Shown in pieces: positions 61,436 through 64,000 of a stretch of 64,000 nt of DNA. A model generated the notes under the pieces. The model had not been told where the DNA came from. It worked only from the letters and a program-made list of their open reading frames with translations, and made no database searches. The DNA comes from Caballeronia telluris. Its GTDB lineage: Bacteria > Pseudomonadota > Gammaproteobacteria > Burkholderiales > Burkholderiaceae. Location: NCBI RefSeq assembly GCF_001544495.1, contig NZ_FCNZ02000022.1, positions 1 to 64,000 on the forward strand, in the 5' to 3' direction. The translations under genes and the position numbers were made by a program. Numbering within the stretch: position 1 is the stretch's first letter; each line of letters begins with the position of its first letter.

Positions 61436-64000
61436 CTATTTCCCCGAAGTCGTGACGAGCGCGTCGGTTGTCGCGTCAGTGCGCATTTCGAGCAGGCCGA
61501 TCTGCTGCGCGTTGAAGCGCGAGTAGTCCTTCTGCCATTGCGACGGCTGCTCGACCGGCATCACCTGCACCGCCGTCACCTTGTATTCCGGACAGTTCGT
61601 CGCCCAGTCGGAGGAGTCGGTGGTGATCACGTTCGCGCCCGATTCCGGGAAGTGGAACGTCGTATAGACGACGCCCGGCTGCATCCGCTCGGTGATCTTC
61701 GCGCGCAGCACGGTCTGCCCCGCGCGCGATTCGATGCCGACCCAGTCGCCCGTCTTGATGCCGCGATCCTCGGCGTCGACCGGATGAATCTCCAGCCGGT
61801 CCTCGTCGTGCCAGCGCGAATTCTCCGTGCGCCGGGTCTGCGCGCCGACGTTGTACTGCGACAGGATGCGGCCCGTCGTCAGCAGGAGCGGGAACTTGCG
61901 CGTGACCTTTTCCGGCGTCGCGACGAACTTCGTGATGACGAACTTGCCCTTGCCGCGCACGAATTCGTCGATGTGCATCGTGGGCGTGCCTTCCGGCGCG
62001 TGTTCGTTGCACGGCCACTGGATGCTGCCGAGTTCGTCGAGCCGCTCGTACGAGACGCCGTGGAAGGTCGGCGTGAGACGCGCGATCTCGTCCATGATCT
62101 CCGACGGATGCGTGTAGTTCATCTCGTAGCCGAGCGCACGGGCGAGCAGGATCGTCACTTCCCAGTCCGCGTAGCCCGGCTGCGGCGGCATCACCTTGCG
62201 CACGCGCGAGATGCGGCGCTCCGCGTTGGTGAACGTGCCGTCCTTTTCCAGGAAGCTCGTGCCTGGCAGCAGGACGTGCGCATACTTCGCGGTTTCGTTC
62301 AGGAAGATGTCCTGCACGACGATGCACTCCATCGCCGCGAGCGCGCTCGTCACGTGATGCGTGTTCGGGTCGGACTGGACGATGTCCTCGCCCTGGCAAT
62401 AAAGACCCATGAAGGTGCCGTGCGTCGCGGCATCGAACATGTTCGGGATGCGCAGGCCCGGCTCCGGTTGCAGCTTCGTGCCCCAGGCTTCCTCGAAGAG
62501 CGCGCGCGTGGCGGCGTCGCTGATGTGGCGATAACCCGGCAGTTCGTGCGGGAACGAACCCATGTCGCACGAGCCCTGCACGTTGTTCTGGCCGCGCAGC
62601 GGATTCACGCCGACGCCTTCGCGGCCGATGTTGCCCGTTGCCATCGCGAGATTCGCGATGCCCATCACCATCGTCGAGCCTTGCGCGTGCTCCGTGACGC
62701 CCAAGCCGTAGAAGATCGCGGAGTTGCCCGGCCGCGCATAGATGCGCGCGGCTTCGCGCACGAGCTGCGCGGGTACGCCAGTGATCGCTTCCATCGCTTC
62801 GGGCGAGTTGTCTTCCTGCGAGACGAAGTCGCGCCATTGACCGAACGCGCGCGCTTCGCAGCGCTCGGCGACGAACGCCTCGTCGACGAGACCCTCGGTC
62901 ACGATCACATGCGCGAGCGCGTTGATCATCGCGACGTTGGTGCCCGGACGCAGCGCGAGGTGATGCGAGGCCTTGATGTGCGGACCGTCGACGATATCGG
63001 TGCGGCGCGGATCGATCACGATCAGTTGCGCGCCTTCGCGGATGCGCTTCTTCATGCGCGACGCGAAGACCGGATGGCCGTCGGTCGGATTTGCACCGAT
63101 CACGACGATCACGTCCGACTTCTCCACCGACGCGAACGTCTGCGTGCCGGCCGATTCACCGAGCGTCGTCTTGAGACCATAGCCCGTCGGCGAGTGGCAG
63201 ACGCGCGCGCAGGTGTCGACGTTGTTGTTGCCGAACGCGGCGCGCACGAGCTTCTGCACGAGATACGTTTCCTCGTTCGTGCAGCGCGACGACGTGATGC
63301 CGCCGATCGAGTCGCGCCCGTACTTGTCCTGGATGCGGCGGAATTCGCTTGCCGCGTATTTGATCGCTTCGTCCCACGAGACTTCGCGCCACGGATCGGT
63401 GATCTTCGCGCGGATCATCGGCTTCTGGATGCGGTCCTTGTGTGTCGCGTAGCCCCACGCGAAGCGGCCCTTCACGCACGCGTGGCCTTCGTTCGCCTGG
63501 CCGTTCTTGTTCGGCACCATGCGCACGACCTGGCTGCCCTTCATCTCCGCCTTCAGCGAGCAGCCGACGCCGCAATACGCGCACGTCGTCACGACCGAAT
63601 GCTCCGGCTGGCCGAGCATGATGACGGTCTTTTCCTGCAAGGTCGCGGTCGGGCACGCGGCGACACACGCGCCGCACGACACGCATTCCGATTCCATGAA
63701 CGGCACGTTTTCGCTCGCCGCGACGCGCGATTCGAAACCGCGCGCGGCGATCGTCAGCGCGAAGGTGCCTTGCGTTTCCTCGCAGGCGCGCACGCAGCGA
63801 TTGCAGACGATGCACTTCGACGGATCGTAGGTGAAGTACGGGTTCGATTCGTCCTTCTTGTCCTTCAGGTGGTTCGCGCCTTCATAGCCGTAACGCACTT
63901 CGCGCAGGCCGACGACGCCCGCCATGTCCTGCAGTTCGCAGTCGCCGTTGGCGGGGCAGGTGAGGCAGTCGAGCGGGTGATCGGAGATATAGAGCTCCAT
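61436..64000 (-). CDS. fdsA: NAD-dependent formate dehydrogenase alpha subunit (5' end outside window)
   Basis: At least 854 residues; the gene continues past the window edge, so the Met at 64000 is internal. A His and three Cys (DHPLDCLTCPANGDC) open the visible part. Two ferredoxin-type 4Fe-4S motifs follow (CIVCNRCVRAC and CVSCGACVAAC), then CAYCGVGC of the molybdopterin domain. The active-site position is Cys in CARVCHSPTGYG, so no selenocysteine is used. The C-terminal domain ends in DSSDWATNCPEYKVTAVQV. It oxidises formate to CO2 and passes electrons to FdsB/G and NAD. Confidence 0.95.
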   Translation of the reverse strand: MELYISDHPLDCLTCPANGDCELQDMAGVVGLREVRYGYEGANHLKDKKDESNPYFTYDPSKCIVCNRCVRACEETQGTFALTIAARGFESRVAASENVPFMESECVSCGACVAACPTATLQEKTVIMLGQPEHSVVTTCAYCGVGCSLKAEMKGSQVVRMVPNKNGQANEGHACVKGRFAWGYATHKDRIQKPMIRAKITDPWREVSWDEAIKYAASEFRRIQDKYGRDSIGGITSSRCTNEETYLVQKLVRAAFGNNNVDTCARVCHSPTGYGLKTTLGESAGTQTFASVEKSDVIVVIGANPTDGHPVFASRMKKRIREGAQLIVIDPRRTDIVDGPHIKASHHLALRPGTNVAMINALAHVIVTEGLVDEAFVAERCEARAFGQWRDFVSQEDNSPEAMEAITGVPAQLVREAARIYARPGNSAIFYGLGVTEHAQGSTMVMGIANLAMATGNIGREGVGVNPLRGQNNVQGSCDMGSFPHELPGYRHISDAATRALFEEAWGTKLQPEPGLRIPNMFDAATHGTFMGLYCQGEDIVQSDPNTHHVTSALAAMECIVVQDIFLNETAKYAHVLLPGTSFLEKDGTFTNAERRISRVRKVMPPQPGYADWEVTILLARALGYEMNYTHPSEIMDEIARLTPTFHGVSYERLDELGSIQWPCNEHAPEGTPTMHIDEFVRGKGKFVITKFVATPEKVTRKFPLLLTTGRILSQYNVGAQTRRTENSRWHDEDRLEIHPVDAEDRGIKTGDWVGIESRAGQTVLRAKITERMQPGVVYTTFHFPESGANVITTDSSDWATNCPEYKVTAVQVMPVEQPSQWQKDYSRFNAQQIGLLEMRTDATTDALVTTSGK

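Overview
The window is GC-rich chromosomal DNA with tightly packed genes, and the gene content points to a betaproteobacterium of the Burkholderiaceae. Burkholderia sensu lato (Paraburkholderia or Caballeronia) is the most likely placement. Supporting signs are the waaC-kdoO-waaA group, an urt-ure urea locus, nadE followed by glnB, and an NAD-dependent fds formate dehydrogenase. No rRNA, tRNA, CRISPR array, phage gene or transposase was recognised.

Layout. (1) 1-18 kb is a surface-polysaccharide region: a Wzy-like polymerase, two Wzx-like flippases, five family-4-type and one family-2 glycosyltransferases, an OafA-type acyltransferase, a WecA/WbpL-like initiating transferase, GalE and a phosphomannomutase/phosphoglucomutase. 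The minus-strand run from 15902 down to 10461 is a compact operon with two 4-bp stop/start overlaps. (2) 17.9-21.3 kb holds LPS inner-core genes: heptosyltransferase waaC, the Kdo dioxygenase kdoO and Kdo transferase waaA. (3) 21.3-36.9 kb is a minus-strand nitrogen block. In transcription order it reads urtABCDE, ureD, a four-gene polar amino acid ABC transporter, then ureABCEFG. A good sigma-54 promoter lies upstream of urtA. Two copies of a ~0.6 kb inverted-repeat element interrupt the block, one between urtD and urtE and one before ureA. (4) 37-41 kb is an MFS/SDR/aldehyde dehydrogenase catabolic cassette. (5) 41-48.9 kb holds ppa, a GIY-YIG protein, a FemAB/GNAT-like protein, nadE, glnB, a Kef-type antiporter and a class C26 glutamine amidotransferase with a long Ala-rich leader. 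(6) 49-53.4 kb holds two unrecognised envelope proteins, a GNAT and a citrate/tricarballylate-type MFS symporter. (7) 53.4-58.5 kb holds a TPR-glycosyltransferase protein, a zinc-type ArsR/SmtB sensor with a visible operator driving a CDF exporter, and an FAD monooxygenase. (8) 58.5-61.1 kb is a phospholipid module: a CDP-alcohol phosphotransferase-like protein with altered motif, a PlsC-like acyltransferase and a CdsA-like protein. A 13-bp tandem array sits between its divergent arms. (9) 61.2 kb to the end holds fdsD and a 5'-truncated fdsA.

The most unusual feature is the intergenic element near 8831-9464, 25627-26236 and 31031-31674, with a half copy at 142-246. Each full copy has ~175-bp inverted arms around a ~270-bp centre, and no transposase is visible. 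It resembles a mobile, strongly structured non-coding repeat. No clear defence or secondary-metabolite system was found.

All assignments come from reading the sequence. No database search or structure prediction was run.
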